A stretch of DNA of 64,000 bases from JBBROS01 sp963752225 (GCA_963752225.1 CAVVXS010000007.1:1922001-1986000), one strand, 5' to 3'. Shown: positions 42,279-53,186, counted from the stretch's first letter. The notes: a model not told the origin generated them from the letters alone. A program made the numbers and translations.

Positions 42279-44039
42279 TCAAGCGGCGGCGGCGTCGCGG
42301 AGAAAGAAAGCGGTCGACACCTCGCCGTTCCATTCCTCGGCGCGCAGATGCCCGGCCAAATGCAGCGGCGCGCCACGATCCAGCAGCGCGGTGGCCAGCG
42401 GGCCGTCGCCGGCGCGGAACAGGATCGCCTTCAGCCGCGGACCGCCGCCCTCGCCTTCCAGCCAGGCGCGGATCGTCGTGCCCTCCTTGCCGATGCGGTC
42501 CGCCCGCAGAACGCGGGCGCGCGGCAGTGCCAGCACCGGCTCCTCGTTGCCGTTGCCGAACGGCGCCAGCCGCTGGATCTGCTGCGCCAGCTCGACCGTG
42601 GCGCCCGGGACCGTCACCGTGGCCTCCACCGGCAAGTCGGCGGCGCGCGGGAGCGTCTTGGCATGCGCCAGGCGCTCGTTGAGGAACTCCTGGAACTCGG
42701 CGACGCGCTCGACGGCCAAGCTGAACCCGGCCGCCATCGCGTGGCCGCCGCCGGTCAGCAGCATCCCCTTGCTGCGGGCCGCCATCACCGCGCGGCCCAG
42801 ATCGACGCCGGGCACCGAGCGCGCACTGCCCTTGATCACGCCGTCCAGCAGCGCGCCCACCAATGCGGGCCGGTTGTGCCGCTCCTTGATGCGGCCGGCG
42901 ACGATGCCGACCACGCCGGCGTGCCAGCCCTCGGCATGCACCATCAGCGCCGCATGCCCGGCCTCGTCGAGTGCGGCGGCGAGCGTCAGGGCGTGGTCGA
43001 GCATCCCGGCCTCGACCTCGCGGCGGTCGCGGTTGATGGCATCGAGCTGCCGGGCGATCGTCTGGGCCTCGGACGCGTCCTCGGTCAGCAGCAGGCGCAG
43101 GCCGAGGCCGGCGTCGCTGATGCGCCCGGCAGCGTTGATACGGGGACCGAGCGCGAAGCCGCAGGTCATGGCGCTCGGCCGGTCGCGGGCGCTGGCCGCC
43201 TCCAGCAGGGCGGCGATGCCGGGCCGGGCGCGCCGGGCCATCACGCGCAAGCCCTGCACCACCAGCGCCCGGTTCACCCCCGTCAGCGGCATCACGTCGC
43301 ACACCGTCGCCAGCGCCACGAGATCGAGCAGGTCGCGCAGATCCGGTTCGGGCCGCGTGGCGAACCAGCCCGTGTTGCGTAGGACGCGGACGGTGGCGAC
43401 CGCGGTGAGGAACGCCACCGCGGCAGCGCAGAGACCATGCAGCCCGCTGGCGCAATCGAGCCGGTTCGGGTTCACCGTCGCCAGCACCGGCGGCGGCGGG
43501 CCTTCGGCGGCGTGATGGTCGAGCACCACGACCTCGGCCCGGCCATGGACGGCGGACAGCGCGTGCGTGGCGGCAGTGCCGCAATCGACGCAAACGATCA
43601 GCGTGGCGCCGCGCGCGGCCATTGCCTGCAGCGCCGGCGCATTGGGGCCGTAGCCTTCCAGCATGCGGTCCGGCACATGGGTCATGACGGTGCAGCCGAG
43701 TCCGCCCAGCGTGCGGGCGACAATGGCCGCGCTGCAGGCGCCATCCACGTCGTAGTCGCCGAACACGCCCACCGTCTCGCCGCGGCGCACGGCATGGGCC
43801 AGGCGGGCAGCCGCCGCGTCCATGTCGGCCAGCACCGATGGGTCGGGCAGCAGCGCCCGCAGCGTCGGCTCGAGGAACTGCCCGGCGTCGTCGAGGCCGA
43901 TCCCGCGGGCCGCCAGCAGCCGGGCGACGATCTCCGGCAGGCCGAGGCGCTGGGCGATGCCGAGCGCCACCCGGTCCTCGCCGCCCCGCAGCAGCCAGCG
44001 GCGGCCGGTGAGGCTGCGTTCGATGTTCAATTCTGTCAT
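42279..44039 (-). CDS. recJ: Single-stranded-DNA-specific exonuclease
   Basis: 586-residue RecJ 5'-3' exonuclease used in recombination and mismatch repair. DHH-domain motifs are present: FGDYDVDGACSAAIVA (about residue 93), VCVDCGTAA, LDHHAAEGPPPP and NPNRLDC. The DHHA1 domain holds GVVGIVAGRIKERHNRPA and GGGHAMAAGFSL near residue 440, and a C-terminal OB-like domain ends the protein. ATG 44039 has no strong ribosome-binding site and begins 19 bases after the glpX stop. It is the last gene of the alaC-hom-glpX-recJ block. Confidence 0.95.
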   Translation of the reverse strand: MTELNIERSLTGRRWLLRGGEDRVALGIAQRLGLPEIVARLLAARGIGLDDAGQFLEPTLRALLPDPSVLADMDAAAARLAHAVRRGETVGVFGDYDVDGACSAAIVARTLGGLGCTVMTHVPDRMLEGYGPNAPALQAMAARGATLIVCVDCGTAATHALSAVHGRAEVVVLDHHAAEGPPPPVLATVNPNRLDCASGLHGLCAAAVAFLTAVATVRVLRNTGWFATRPEPDLRDLLDLVALATVCDVMPLTGVNRALVVQGLRVMARRARPGIAALLEAASARDRPSAMTCGFALGPRINAAGRISDAGLGLRLLLTEDASEAQTIARQLDAINRDRREVEAGMLDHALTLAAALDEAGHAALMVHAEGWHAGVVGIVAGRIKERHNRPALVGALLDGVIKGSARSVPGVDLGRAVMAARSKGMLLTGGGHAMAAGFSLAVERVAEFQEFLNERLAHAKTLPRAADLPVEATVTVPGATVELAQQIQRLAPFGNGNEEPVLALPRARVLRADRIGKEGTTIRAWLEGEGGGPRLKAILFRAGDGPLATALLDRGAPLHLAGHLRAEEWNGEVSTAFFLRDAAAA

Positions 44040-44058
44040 GCGAGTGGGAGCGACCCGG

Positions 44059-45051
44059 CTACTCCGGCTGCCAGGTCTTGGTGTCGAAGTTGTGGTGCGC
44101 CTCGATGTAGCGGACGGTGCCGGACTTGCTGCGCATGACGATGGAGTGGGTGAAGGCGCCATGGCCGAAGCGGCGCACGCCCTTCAGCATGGCGCCGCCG
44201 GTGACGCCGGTGGCGGCGAACATCACGTCACCGCGGGCCATTTCCTCGACGGTGTATTTGTGCTGCGGGTCGCTGACCCCCATTTCGCGGGCGCGCTGGA
44301 TCTGCCCGTCGTCTTCGTACATCAACCGGCCCTGCATCTGCCCGCCGATGCAACGCAGCGCCGCGGCCGCCAGCACGCCCTCGGGGGCGCCGCCGGAGCC
44401 CATGTAGATGTCGATCCCGCCCTCCGGTAGCCCGGCGGCGATCACCCCGGCCACGTCGCCGTCGCCGAGCAGCATGATCCGTGCGCCCGCTTCCCGGCAT
44501 TTCGCCAGGATCTCGTCATGCCGCGGCCGCTCCAGCATGCAGACGACGATGTCGTTCACGTCGCGCTTCTTGGCCCGCGCCAGGTTCTTCAGGTTCTCCG
44601 CGACGGACGCGTCGAGGTCCACCACGTTGTCGGGCAGGCCGCCGCCGACCGCGATCTTGTCCATGTAAATGTCGGGCGCGTGCAGGAAATTGCCGCTCTC
44701 GGCCAAGGCGACCACGGCGAGGGCGTTGGGGCCGCCCTTGGCGGTGATGGTGGTGCCCTCGAGCGGATCGACGGCGATGTCCATGGCCGGGCCGCCGGAG
44801 CCGACCTTCTCGCCGATGTAAAGCATCGGCGCCTCGTCCATCTCGCCCTCGCCGATCACCACGGTTCCGGAGATGGCGACGCTGTCGAAGGCGCGGCGCA
44901 TACCCTCGACCGCGGCGCCGTCGGCCTCGTTCTTCTTGCCGCGGCCCATCCAACGGGAGGCCGCGAGGGCGGCGGCTTCGGTGACGCGCACCAGGTCGAG
45001 TGCCAGGTTGCGGTCGGGCGAGATCTCGGGGCGGGTCGCTGTGTGGGACAT
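44059..45051 (-). CDS. glpX: Class II fructose-1,6-bisphosphatase
   Basis: 330-residue Mn/Mg-dependent GlpX-type enzyme that converts fructose-1,6-bisphosphate to fructose-6-phosphate in gluconeogenesis and the Calvin cycle. Metal-binding motifs VIGEGEMDEAPMLYIGE and DIAVDPLEGTTI, plus DIYMGSGGAPEGVLAAAAL and the end motif ATGVTGGAMLKGVR, are all present. The ATG is preceded by GAGGAG at a spacing of about 10 bases. Separated by 14 bases from hom. Confidence 0.96.
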   Translation of the reverse strand: MSHTATRPEISPDRNLALDLVRVTEAAALAASRWMGRGKKNEADGAAVEGMRRAFDSVAISGTVVIGEGEMDEAPMLYIGEKVGSGGPAMDIAVDPLEGTTITAKGGPNALAVVALAESGNFLHAPDIYMDKIAVGGGLPDNVVDLDASVAENLKNLARAKKRDVNDIVVCMLERPRHDEILAKCREAGARIMLLGDGDVAGVIAAGLPEGGIDIYMGSGGAPEGVLAAAALRCIGGQMQGRLMYEDDGQIQRAREMGVSDPQHKYTVEEMARGDVMFAATGVTGGAMLKGVRRFGHGAFTHSIVMRSKSGTVRYIEAHHNFDTKTWQPE

Positions 45052-45065
45052 CGGGGGGAAACTCC

Positions 45066-46351
45066 TCAGCCGGGTTCGATGCGGATCAACGCCGGCGGCT
45101 CGACGACGGCGTCCAGCGCCGCAATCTGCGCCAACGCCGCGCGCATGTCCGCCTCGTTGGTGTCGTGGGTGACGAGCACGACCGGCACCGGCTCGCCCTC
45201 GGAGCGGCCGCGCTGCAGCATGCTTTCGAGGCTGACCCCGGCGTCGCGCAGCGCGGCGGCGACGTCGGCGATCACCCCCGCCCGGTCCACCACCATCAGC
45301 CGCAGGTAATAGGCGCCGCGATGCGCCATCATCGGCACCGCCGCAAGATCCGAGAGCGCGGCGTCGGCGGCGCCCCACACCGGCGTCGCGCGGCCGCGGG
45401 CAACGTCCACGAGGTCGGCGACCACTGCGCTCGCGGTTGGCCCGGCGCCGGCGCCGCGTCCGGACATCATGACCCGGCCCACGAAGTCGCCCTCCGCCTC
45501 GACCGCGTTGAACACGCCGTCCACCTGGCCGATCGGCGACGTCGCCCGCACCATGCAGGGATGCACCCGGGTCTCGACCCCGCCTTCGGTGCGCCGGGCG
45601 ATGCCGAGCAGTTTGATGCGGTAGCCGAGCTCGTTGGCGAAGGCGATGTCCACGGCGGACACCTGCCGGATGCCCTCGACATGGACGGTGGCGAAATCCA
45701 CGGGGCGGTTGAACGCCAATGCCGCCAGGATGGCGAGCTTGTGCGCGGCGTCGATGCCGTCCACGTCGAAGCTCGGGTCCGCTTCGGCGTAGCCCAGCCG
45801 TTGCGCGTCGGCGAGCACGTCGGCGAACTCGCGCCCCTGGTCGCGCATGGTGGTCAGGATGTAGTTGCAGGTGCCGTTCAGGATGCCGGCGATGCGATCG
45901 ATGCGGTTGCCGGCCAGGCCCTCGCGCAGTGCTTTGATCACCGGGATGCCGCCGGCCACCGCCGCTTCGAAGGCGAGCGGCACGCCGGCCTGCTCGGCGC
46001 GGGCGCCGAGGGCGGCGCCGTGCACGGCGAGCAGGGCCTTGTTGGCGGTCACGACCGGCTTGCCGGCGGCAAGCGCCGCCTCGACGGTGGCGCGGGCCGG
46101 GCCATCGCTGCCGCCGATCAGCTCGACCACGACGTCGACGGCCGGGTCGCGAGCGAGCGAGACCGGGTCGTCGTGCCAGCGCAGTTCGCCCACCGATACG
46201 CCACGGTCCCGGCTGCGGTCGCGGGCGCTGACCGCCGCGACCGTGATCGGCCGGCCGGCGCGGGCCGCGACCAGGCCGGCGTTGTCGTGCAGCAGGCGCA
46301 GAACGCCGCCACCCACCACGCCAAGCCCGGCGACGCCGACCGAAAGTGGCG

Positions 46352-46355
<4 letters not shown>
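45066..46355 (-). CDS. hom: Homoserine dehydrogenase
   Basis: 429-residue enzyme reducing aspartate semialdehyde to homoserine for threonine, methionine and isoleucine synthesis. NAD(P)-binding GVAGLGVVGGGVLRLL opens the protein; VVTANKALLAVHG, the catalytic region ILNGTCNYILTTM, and AEADPSFDVDGIDAAHKLAILAALAF follow. A C-terminal ACT domain (from about residue 350, YYLRLMVVDRAGVIADVAA) should give feedback control. The ATG overlaps the alaC stop by 4 bases. Confidence 0.97.
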
Positions 46356-47572
<1,217 letters not shown>

Positions 47573-47611
47573 TGCGTGTGACTTTTCGGGAGCGGCCGGT
47601 TGCGACTCGGG

Positions 47612-48616
47612 TCAATCTACCAGACGAGCGATGCCGCCGCGAGCCAGCGCTGCAGCGTCCACCCGCATCGCCGCGGTGGGCACCCCGGCGGCGGTCAGCA
47701 CGTCCTCCATCGCGCGGGCGCGGCGCCAAGCCAGCGGCAGAGCGGCGGCCTGCGCGTCCGGCAAGGCGGAGCGCGCATCGCCGCCGCCGAGCACGGCCAG
47801 GTTGCCGCCAGCCCGGCGTGCGGCGAGCTGCCGCAGCGCCTCGGCCGAAGCGGGGCGCAGCACGGCGGAGTTGCTGACGAAGTCGGCGTCGACCTGCGGC
47901 GCCGGTTTCGGCGTGGCCGGCTCGAACGCCGTCGACGGGATGCCGGGCAGCGTCGGCAGCGGCGGGGCGCCGCTCGGCAGGGCCGGCAGCGCGGCGTCGC
48001 CGGCCGCATCGGGGGCGGCCGACGTGACCGCCGTGCCGTTCCGGCGGGACGGCGCGGGCGGGCTCGCCGCTTGGCCGCCTGACGGGGCGGGGGCAACGAT
48101 CGGCGCCGGCGCCGCCGCCTCGGGCCTCGCTTCGGCGGCGTCGAGCCGGGCCATCGGCGGCTCGGGCGGCGGGGTGGCCGCCGCCCCCGCGTTTGGCGCG
48201 CCGGCGTTCCGGGCCAGGCCGCCGGGGGCCGGCTGGGGCGGGACGGCGCGCGGGCCGAGCGCCTCGATCGGGTCCTGCTCGGCTTGGCGCGTGGCCCGGT
48301 CGCGCTCGCTCGACAGCCGCGCGGCCAGGGCCCGGCGCGCCGCCGGGTCGGTCGGCGCGGGGCGCGCGGGAAGCTGCGCGAAGTCGGGGTAAGGGTCGGT
48401 CACGCCGGGCGGCGGCGGCCGTTCCTCGGCCAACGCGCCACCCTGCAGCTGGTGCCACCAGTCGATCGGCGTGTCGAACGGCAGCCGCGTGTCGTAGAAC
48501 TCCGACACGCTCTGGCATCCCGGCAGAAGCATGACAGCCAACGCCAGCCCCGGGAGCACGGGCGCTTGTCGCCGAGGGGCCGCCCACCTACCCTTACCTC
48601 CAACGCACATCCCCAT
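47612..48616 (-). CDS. Lipoprotein with OmpA-like C-terminal region
   Basis: 334 residues. N-terminal basic part, hydrophobic ALAVMLLPGC with a lipobox Cys near residue 33, then FYDTRLPFDTPIDWWHQLQGG. The middle (about 60-230) is Pro/Ala-rich and likely disordered. The C-terminal 90 residues (DADFVSNSAVLRPASAEALRQL ... RARAMEDVLTAAGVP) follow an OmpA-like peptidoglycan-associated pattern, though the key Asp and Arg positions are not clear. ATG 48616 or 48610 both fit; GTG 48694 would extend to within 8 bases of the divergent phaC start. Function unknown; probably anchored in the outer membrane. Confidence 0.65.
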   Translation of the reverse strand: MGMCVGGKGRWAAPRRQAPVLPGLALAVMLLPGCQSVSEFYDTRLPFDTPIDWWHQLQGGALAEERPPPPGVTDPYPDFAQLPARPAPTDPAARRALAARLSSERDRATRQAEQDPIEALGPRAVPPQPAPGGLARNAGAPNAGAAATPPPEPPMARLDAAEARPEAAAPAPIVAPAPSGGQAASPPAPSRRNGTAVTSAAPDAAGDAALPALPSGAPPLPTLPGIPSTAFEPATPKPAPQVDADFVSNSAVLRPASAEALRQLAARRAGGNLAVLGGGDARSALPDAQAAALPLAWRRARAMEDVLTAAGVPTAAMRVDAAALARGGIARLVD

Positions 48617-48702
48617 CAGTCGGACCTGTCCCGCATTCCCTCGACCGACATAGCGCGGCGCGAGGCGAGGCGGATAGCCCGGCGGAAAGGACACAAACCA
48701 CG

Positions 48703-50550
48703 ATGGCAGATATCGGCAAGCTCACGCCCAAGAACCCCGGCGCGGCGCCGACCCCCAAAGCGCCCGGCGGGGAAGCGGCCAGCTTCAAGCTCGCCAACCC
48801 GAGCGAGGTCGGGCGCTCGATGGCCGGGATCGCCGAACGGTCGCAGCGGCTCGTCACCGACTGGCTGAACCGGCAGGCGCACGAGACGCCGGAACTCGAT
48901 CCGTTCAACATCGGCCATGCGTTCATGGAAATGACCACGCAGCTGATGCGCGACCCCGCCAAGCTGGTGCAGGCGCAGATCGGCTTTTGGCAGGACTACA
49001 TGACGCTGTGGCAGAACACCGCGCGGCGCATGTGGGGCATGGACTCCGACCCGGTGATCCAGGCCGATCCGAAGGACAAGCGGTTCAAGGACGAGGCCTG
49101 GAAGGAAAGCGAGGTATTCGACTTCATCAAGCAGTCGTACCTCCTGAGCGCCCGCTACGTGAACGACATCGTCAGCCACGTGGACGGGCTCGACGCGAAA
49201 ACGGCGCAGAAGGTGGACTTCTATTCGCGCCAGTTCATCGACGCGATGAGCCCGAGCAATTTCCTGATGACCAACCCCGAAGTGCTGCGCAAGACCGCCG
49301 AGACCGGGGGCGAGAACCTGCTGCGCGGCCTGAACAACCTGCTGTCGGACCTGGAGCGCGGGCGCGGCAAGCTGTCGGTCAAGATGACCGACACGGCCGC
49401 GTTCAAGATGGGCGAGAACATCGCCATCAGCCCGGGCAAGGTCGTCTATCAGAACGACCTGATGCAGCTGATCCAGTATGCGCCGACCACGGACACGGTG
49501 CTGAAGCGTCCGTTGCTGATCGCGCCGCCCTGGATCAACAAGTTCTACATCCTCGACCTGCGCCCGAAGAACAGCCTGGTTCGCTGGGCGGTCAGCCAGG
49601 GCCACACCGTGTTCATGATCAGCTGGGTGAACCCGGACGCGCGGCTGAGCGACAAGCGCTTCGAAGACTACATGACGGAGGGCTTCCTCGCCGCCCTCGG
49701 CGCGATCGAGCGCGCGACCGGCGAGCGGGAGGTCAACGCGATCGGCTACTGCCTGGGCGGCACGCTGCTCGCGAGCACGCTGGCCTACATGGCCGCGCAC
49801 GGCGACGATCGGATCAAGTCGGCGACCTTCTTCGTGACGATGACCGACTTCCAGGAAGCCGGCGAACTCGGCGTGTTCATCGACGAGGAGCAGCTGCGCC
49901 AGCTCGAGGAAAAGATGGAGAAGCGCGGCTATCTCGACGGGTCGGAGATGTCGACCACGTTCAACATGCTGCGGGCGAACGACCTGATCTGGTCGTTCGT
50001 GGTCAACAACTACCTGATGGGCAACGAGCCGTTCCCGTTCGACTTGCTGTATTGGAACAGCGACAGCACCCGCATGCCGGCGGCGATGCACAGCTTCTAC
50101 CTGCGCCAGATGTATCAGCAGAACCTGCTATGCAAGCCGGGCGGCATCACGCTCGCGGACACGCCGATCGACCTCGGCCGGGTGACGGTCCCGGCCTATT
50201 TCCTGTCCACCCGGGAAGACCACATCGCGCCGTGGAAGAGCACCTATCGCGGCACCCAGTTGCTGGGCGGCCGGAACCGGTTCGTGCTCGCGGCGAGTGG
50301 GCACATCGCCGGCGTGGTGAACCCGCCCGAAAGCGGCAAGTACAGCCACTGGATCAACCCGAGCCTGCCGTCCGACCCCGACACCTGGCTTGCGGGCGCC
50401 ACCGAGATGGCCGGCAGCTGGTGGCCGGATTGGCAACGCTGGATCACCGCGCTGGACGATACCCGCGTGCCGGCCCGGCCCCCCGGTGCGGGCGAGGCGC
50501 CGACGCTCGAGGAAGCGCCGGGCAGCTACGTCGCGGTCAAGGCGGCCTGA
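48703..50550 (+). CDS. phaC: Class I poly(3-hydroxyalkanoate) polymerase
   Basis: 615-residue polymerase linking (R)-3-hydroxyacyl-CoA into storage polyester at granule surfaces. The lipase-like box GYCLGG places the catalytic Cys at 350; the Asp (STREDHIAPW) is 506 and the His (ASGHIAGVVNP) 534, with the family's 28-residue Asp-His spacing. The N-terminal half has NPSNFLMTNPEVLRKT and GPDWINKFYILDL-like PPWINKFYILDL. AAGGA is 10 bases upstream of the ATG. Neighbouring genes are not other pha genes. A hairpin follows 1 base after the stop. Confidence 0.97.
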   Translation: MADIGKLTPKNPGAAPTPKAPGGEAASFKLANPSEVGRSMAGIAERSQRLVTDWLNRQAHETPELDPFNIGHAFMEMTTQLMRDPAKLVQAQIGFWQDYMTLWQNTARRMWGMDSDPVIQADPKDKRFKDEAWKESEVFDFIKQSYLLSARYVNDIVSHVDGLDAKTAQKVDFYSRQFIDAMSPSNFLMTNPEVLRKTAETGGENLLRGLNNLLSDLERGRGKLSVKMTDTAAFKMGENIAISPGKVVYQNDLMQLIQYAPTTDTVLKRPLLIAPPWINKFYILDLRPKNSLVRWAVSQGHTVFMISWVNPDARLSDKRFEDYMTEGFLAALGAIERATGEREVNAIGYCLGGTLLASTLAYMAAHGDDRIKSATFFVTMTDFQEAGELGVFIDEEQLRQLEEKMEKRGYLDGSEMSTTFNMLRANDLIWSFVVNNYLMGNEPFPFDLLYWNSDSTRMPAAMHSFYLRQMYQQNLLCKPGGITLADTPIDLGRVTVPAYFLSTREDHIAPWKSTYRGTQLLGGRNRFVLAASGHIAGVVNPPESGKYSHWINPSLPSDPDTWLAGATEMAGSWWPDWQRWITALDDTRVPARPPGAGEAPTLEEAPGSYVAVKAA

Positions 50551-50568
50551 GGCGGCGCGACTGCCGCC
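50551..50568 (+). terminator. Hairpin directly after phaC
   Basis: GGCGGC / GCCGCC with a six-base loop starts at the base after the phaC stop. There is no T-run, so it is a weak terminator candidate. Confidence 0.35.
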
Positions 50569-50665
50569 CGGGCAACAATCGTCTGACATTCCTCGACATT
50601 TCACGGCTTGGACTGCGCGACGGCGGCGCTAATTTGCCGCCGTAACGTTCGGTGCGGAGGTCGTT

Positions 50666-51028
50666 GTGTCGTTGCGCGATATCGTTTTAGCTACCAGCAT
50701 GCTCGCCGCCGGGTCGCTGCCGGCCCTGGCCGCCGACCAGGATTTCAAGCTGGTCAACAAGACCGGCTACCAGATCGACGAGGTCTATGTTTCGCGAGTG
50801 AGCAGCAAGGCCTGGGGCAAGGACGTCATGGGCAGCGACGCGCTGGCCGACGATGAGAGCGTGAATATCAACTTCACCGCCCCTGCCAACGCCTGCCGCT
50901 GGGACCTGAAGGTCAAGTACAACGACGGCGACGAGGCGCAGTGGGACAACTTGAACCTCTGCGACATCAGCAAGGTCACGCTGTACTGGGACCGCAAGAA
51001 GCAGACGACCCGCGCCGTCACCGACTGA
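50666..51028 (+). CDS. Small periplasmic protein of unknown function
   Basis: 120 residues: signal peptide (VLATSMLAAGSLPALA, cut near residue 22) and a compact beta-rich domain with DFKLVNKTGYQIDEVYVSRVSSKAWGKDVMG, NINFTAPANACRWDLKVKYNDGD and LNLCDISKVTLYWDRK. The two Cys could form a disulfide. This family is widespread in alphaproteobacteria without known role. GTG 50666 has GGAGG 5 bases upstream. It ends 38 bases from a convergent lipoprotein gene. Confidence 0.75.
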   Translation: MSLRDIVLATSMLAAGSLPALAADQDFKLVNKTGYQIDEVYVSRVSSKAWGKDVMGSDALADDESVNINFTAPANACRWDLKVKYNDGDEAQWDNLNLCDISKVTLYWDRKKQTTRAVTD

Positions 51029-51066
51029 TCGCCGCGGCCGGCACGGCCGAGGCCGAGCCGGCTGCC

Positions 51067-51624
51067 TTACAGCCGGATGTCGGAGTCGTTCTGGAACAGC
51101 TCGTTCTCGAGCTGCAGGGTGGAGACGTTGGCCATCCGGAGATATGGCATGTTCGACAGCACCGCCAACGTGCGCTGCGCGCCGGCCGGGAACACCGGGG
51201 CGCCCAGCGTGCGGGCGGCGGCGTCGCGGTCGCCCGCAGCCAAGGCGTTGCCGGCGCTGATCAGGCTGTCCACCACCTGCTGCGACGTCGCGTTTGGCGC
51301 GACACCGAGTGCGGCACGAAGCTCGGACCGCCCCTCGAGCAACTGATCCTTGGTGATGGCCGAGACGTTGCTCCAACGCGGGCTGGTGTAGATCTGCCCC
51401 GCGAGGTAGTCGAGCGACGCCGCCGCCCGGGCAGCCTCGACCGGACGCCCATAGGTCCGGCCGCTATCCGCGAACGCCCAAGCCGCCTGGTTGGCGGCGG
51501 TCACGTCCGGGTCGAAGCCGGTGCCGATCCCGCCGGTGCCCAGGCGCGCCGTATCGGGCACGTACGGTTGAAAATTGCCGCAGCCAGCCAGAACGGCTGC
51601 CAGACCCAGAACCGCGAAACGCAT
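51067..51624 (-). CDS. Lipoprotein of unknown function
   Basis: 185 residues with a short signal and lipobox LAGC (Cys 15). The mature part begins GNFQPYVPDTARLGTGG, then a helical region with AWAFADSGRTYGRPVEAARAAASLDYLAG, LLEGRSELRAALGV and VVDSLISAGNALAAGDRDAAARTL. It is not recognised as a named family. It probably sits in the outer membrane's inner leaflet. Monocistronic-looking: 48 bases separate it from the carbonic anhydrase-like gene upstream on the same strand. Confidence 0.7.
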   Translation of the reverse strand: MRFAVLGLAAVLAGCGNFQPYVPDTARLGTGGIGTGFDPDVTAANQAAWAFADSGRTYGRPVEAARAAASLDYLAGQIYTSPRWSNVSAITKDQLLEGRSELRAALGVAPNATSQQVVDSLISAGNALAAGDRDAAARTLGAPVFPAGAQRTLAVLSNMPYLRMANVSTLQLENELFQNDSDIRL

Positions 51625-51672
51625 GGCGCACAGTCTCCCTCTGCCGGAAAGATGGTGCGCCGCGTGACGCTG

Positions 51673-52200
51673 TCACCCGAGTGCGCGCAGCCCAGCCCGG
51701 AACATGGCGCCGCGATCGGCATAGTGCACCGCGATTTGATCGAGCTGCTCGCGATCGGCGGCCGGAATGTCGCGCATCTTCCGCGCCGGCGACCCGCCCC
51801 ACAACTCGCCGCGCGGGATCCGCTTGCCCGGCGTCAGCAGCGCGCCGGCGGCCAGCATCGCCCCCTCCTCGATCACGGCGCCGTCCAGCACCGTCGCTCC
51901 CATGCCGACGAAAGCGTGGTCGTGCAGGGTGCAGGCATGGACGATGCAGGCATGGCCAACCGTGACGTCGTTGCCGATCTCGAGCTTCCACTCGGGACCG
52001 GGATTGACGTGGAGGATGCTGCCGTCCTGGATGTTGGTGCGATCGCCGATGCGGATGGTGTTGGTGTCGCCGCGCAGCACGCACTTGAACCAAACGCTGC
52101 TGCGGGCGCCGAGCCACACCTTGCCCATCACGGCGGCATCGGGCGCCACCCAGGCGTCCGGCGCGATGACCGGGCTGACGCCGTCCAACTCATACAGCAT
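51673..52200 (-). CDS. Gamma-carbonic-anhydrase-family protein
   Basis: 175-residue left-handed beta-helix of hexapeptide repeats. GKVWLGARSSVWFKCVLRGDTNTIRIGDRTNIQDGSILHVN is the typical Cam/YrdA core; metal His residues are in ILHVN, VGHACIVHACTLHDHAF. The end WGGSPARKMRDI is a shared family feature. Many members bind Zn or Fe but have weak or no anhydrase activity. It begins 11 bases inside the argC gene, so both are translated together. Confidence 0.9.
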   Translation of the reverse strand: MLYELDGVSPVIAPDAWVAPDAAVMGKVWLGARSSVWFKCVLRGDTNTIRIGDRTNIQDGSILHVNPGPEWKLEIGNDVTVGHACIVHACTLHDHAFVGMGATVLDGAVIEEGAMLAAGALLTPGKRIPRGELWGGSPARKMRDIPAADREQLDQIAVHYADRGAMFRAGLRALG

Positions 52201-53140
52201 CGGCCAGCTCCTTCGCGGCGGGCTGCCCGAGCCCCAGCATGAGCCGGATGTTCTGCACCGCGGCGCCCGACGCGCCCTTGCCGAGGTTGTCCAGCCGCGC
52301 GACCAGCACGGCATGGGCGTGGGCCGGGTGGCCGAACACGCGCAGCTCCATGGCGTCGGTGTCGTTCAGCGCGGCGATCTCGAGCTTGCCCGACGGCTCG
52401 GCCGGCGCCACCCGCACCAGCCCGTCCGGCTCGTAATAGCCGGCGATCGCGTCCTGCAGGTCGGCGGCACTCGGCCGGCCCGGCAGCGTGTCGAGATGGA
52501 GCGGGATGCTGACCAGCATGCCCTGCCGCAGGTGCGCTACCGACGGCACGAAGATCGGCCGCCGGGTCAGGCCGGTGTAGCGCTGCAGCTCCGGCACGTG
52601 CTTGTGCTCGAGACCGAGCGCGTAGAGTTCGAACGCCGGGCCACCCTCGGCCTCGTGCGCCTCGATCATGCTGCGGCCGCCGCCGGAGTAGCCGCTGACG
52701 GCGTTGACCGTGAGCGGATAGTCGCGCGGCAGGATGCCGCGCTCGACCAAGGGCCGCAGCAGGGCGATGGCCCCGGTCGGGTAGCAGCCGGGGTTGGCGA
52801 CGTTCTGCGCCGCGGCGACCCGCCCGGCCTGCGCCGGCTCGAGTTCCGGGAAGCCGTAGGTCCAATCCGGGTCGCAGCGATGGGCCGTGCTCGCATCCAG
52901 CAGCTTCGGCGCAGCGCTCCCGAGCGAGGCGGCAAGCGCCGCACTCTCCTTCGCGGCGGCGTCAGGCAAGCAGAGCACGACGAGGTCGGCGGCCCGCATC
53001 ATCTCGCGCCTGGCGTCCGCGTCCTTGCGGCGGGCCGGATCGATCGACAGGATCCGCACGCCGGGTTCACCGGCCAGGCGCTCGCGGATGCCGAGCCCGG
53101 TCGTGCCTGCTTCGCCGTCGATGAAGATCGTTTTGGTCAT
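52190..53140 (-). CDS. argC: N-acetyl-gamma-glutamyl-phosphate reductase (short type)
   Basis: 316-residue ArgC of the shorter class 2 type, which reduces N-acetylglutamyl phosphate in arginine synthesis. It opens TIFIDGEAGTTGLGIRERL, has the catalytic Cys in ANPGCYPTGAI (about residue 116), GYSGGGRSMIEAHE and PSVAHLRQGMLVSIPLHL. Start at ATG 53140 with GGAGGG 4 bases upstream. An earlier start adds 14 residues that do not fit. It lies downstream of the rpsI terminator hairpin on the same strand. Confidence 0.94.
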   Translation of the reverse strand: MTKTIFIDGEAGTTGLGIRERLAGEPGVRILSIDPARRKDADARREMMRAADLVVLCLPDAAAKESAALAASLGSAAPKLLDASTAHRCDPDWTYGFPELEPAQAGRVAAAQNVANPGCYPTGAIALLRPLVERGILPRDYPLTVNAVSGYSGGGRSMIEAHEAEGGPAFELYALGLEHKHVPELQRYTGLTRRPIFVPSVAHLRQGMLVSIPLHLDTLPGRPSAADLQDAIAGYYEPDGLVRVAPAEPSGKLEIAALNDTDAMELRVFGHPAHAHAVLVARLDNLGKGASGAAVQNIRLMLGLGQPAAKELADAV

Positions 53141-53186
53141 GCCGCCCTCCGTCCTGCCGAATGTAACGAGCACCGCCCCCAACGCA

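Noticed and set aside
51029..51066. GGCC-rich inverted repeats between convergent genes
   Set aside because: Stems are only 5 bases and overlap in several ways, as expected by chance at this GC content.
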